39,750 nt of DNA, taken from NCBI RefSeq assembly GCF_900117315.1, contig NZ_LT630337.1, forward strand, positions 4,123,295-4,163,044. The letters run 5' to 3'. The notes under the pieces were generated by a model, which made no database searches, was not told where the DNA came from, and saw only the letters and a list, made by a program, of their open reading frames with translations. The position numbers and the translations under genes are program-made. Every line of letters begins with the position of its first letter. Position 1 is the first letter of the stretch. Positions 39,520 through 39,750 of the stretch are shown one piece after another. Origin of the DNA: Bacillus massilinigeriensis (GTDB taxonomy: Bacteria; Bacillota; Bacilli; Bacillales; Cytobacillaceae).

Positions 39520-39548
39520 TTGACAATGAGGAATTAAAATGATATATT
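39520..39548 (+). promoter_or_regulatory. rrn promoter P2
   Basis: Perfect TTGACA (39520-39525), 17-base spacer, TATATT (39543-39548). A small stem-loop GTCGC/GCGAC (39555-39570) begins the P2 transcript. Confidence 0.85.
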
Positions 39549-39581
39549 AATAAAGTCGCCTAAGAGCGACAAGGAATATAT

Positions 39582-39596
39582 TGTTCTTTGAAAACT
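39582..39596 (+). promoter_or_regulatory. rrn leader boxA-type antitermination sequence
   Basis: TGTTCTTTGAAAACT is the usual Bacillus rRNA leader element related to boxA (Nus-factor loading), about 60-75 bases before the 16S 5' end. Confidence 0.7.
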
Positions 39597-39655
39597 AAAC
39601 AAACCATACGTCAACGTTAATTCTATTTTTAAAATTATAAGAGCTAATCTTACTC

Positions 39656-39750
39656 TTTTTCGGAGAGTTTGATCCTGGCTCAGGACGAACGCTGGCGGCG
39701 TGCCTAATACATGCAAGTCGAGCGAATCGGAGGGAGCTTGCTCCCGATGA
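39656..39750 (+). rRNA. 16S ribosomal RNA, 5' end (cut by window edge)
   Basis: CGGAGAGTTTGATCCTGGCT starting at 39661, then the conserved stretch ending in the ATGCAAGTCGAGCG tract and the first variable-region hairpin (GGGAGCTTGCTCCC). The mature 5' end is placed at about 39656 by comparison with Bacillus 16S; the exact base is uncertain. First rRNA operon to the right of the origin (rrnO position). The hairpin sequence is Bacillaceae-type. Confidence 0.96.

Noticed and set aside
39534-39716. Minus-strand open frame overlapping the rrn leader and the 16S start
   Set aside because: Lies antisense to the rRNA promoter P2, the leader and 16S rRNA; chance frame.

Overview
The window is the replication-origin region of a low-GC Gram-positive, endospore-forming Bacillaceae bacterium. 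The evidence is the conserved Bacillus gene order from walRK to the first rRNA operon, protein sequences close to Bacillus subtilis orthologues, sporulation-linked genes (yyaC, spoIIIJ, soj/spo0J, noc), AT-rich intergenic DNA and a Bacillus-type 16S rRNA 5' end. It is chromosomal core. I see no insertion sequence, prophage, CRISPR array, tRNA gene or foreign-looking cluster.

Layout. On the left arm almost every gene is on the minus strand, reading away from the origin. 1-2.6 kb: cell-wall two-component system walR-walK and the first codons of walH. 2.9-4.4 kb: secreted LysM/G5/M23 peptidoglycan hydrolase, with candidate WalR and CcpA sites upstream. 4.8-8.4 kb: purA (PurR operator), replicative helicase dnaB (B. 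subtilis DnaC), rplI. 8.4-12.7 kb: gdpP (c-di-AMP phosphodiesterase), yybS, rpsR, ssb, rpsF with an autoregulatory-looking leader. 12.8-18.9 kb: ychF, a molybdopterin oxidoreductase, a DUF951 protein, an MscS channel, yyaC (the only plus-strand gene on this arm) and a DUF554 membrane protein. 19.0-28.5 kb: parB-parA, noc, rsmG-mnmG-mnmE, jag-spoIIIJ, rnpA-rpmH.

The origin is bipartite. Ten DnaA boxes lie between rpmH and dnaA (28741-29058). A second cluster follows dnaA and leads into DnaA-trio-like triplets and an AT-rich unwinding element (30510-30650). From dnaA all genes are on the plus strand: dnaA, dnaN, yaaA, recF, remB, gyrB, gyrA, an HD-GYP-like protein where B. subtilis has yaaC, then tandem rrn promoters and the start of 16S rRNA. 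Three parS sites (984, 12313, 19226), all left of the origin, give ParB/Spo0J its loading sites.

No unknown multi-gene system is apparent. The observations most worth checking are: (1) WalK carries Arg (residue 389) where the autophosphorylated His of the H-box should be, one transition away from His, with the rest of the kinase intact; (2) the HD-GYP-like protein has lost the His of its HD dyad (AD instead); (3) a near-consensus Fur-type inverted repeat lies between the two rrn promoters; (4) a perfect WalR-type direct repeat and a near-consensus cre site precede the M23 hydrolase; (5) a perfect 28-bp palindrome carries two head-to-head DnaA boxes in the dnaA-dnaN part of the origin.
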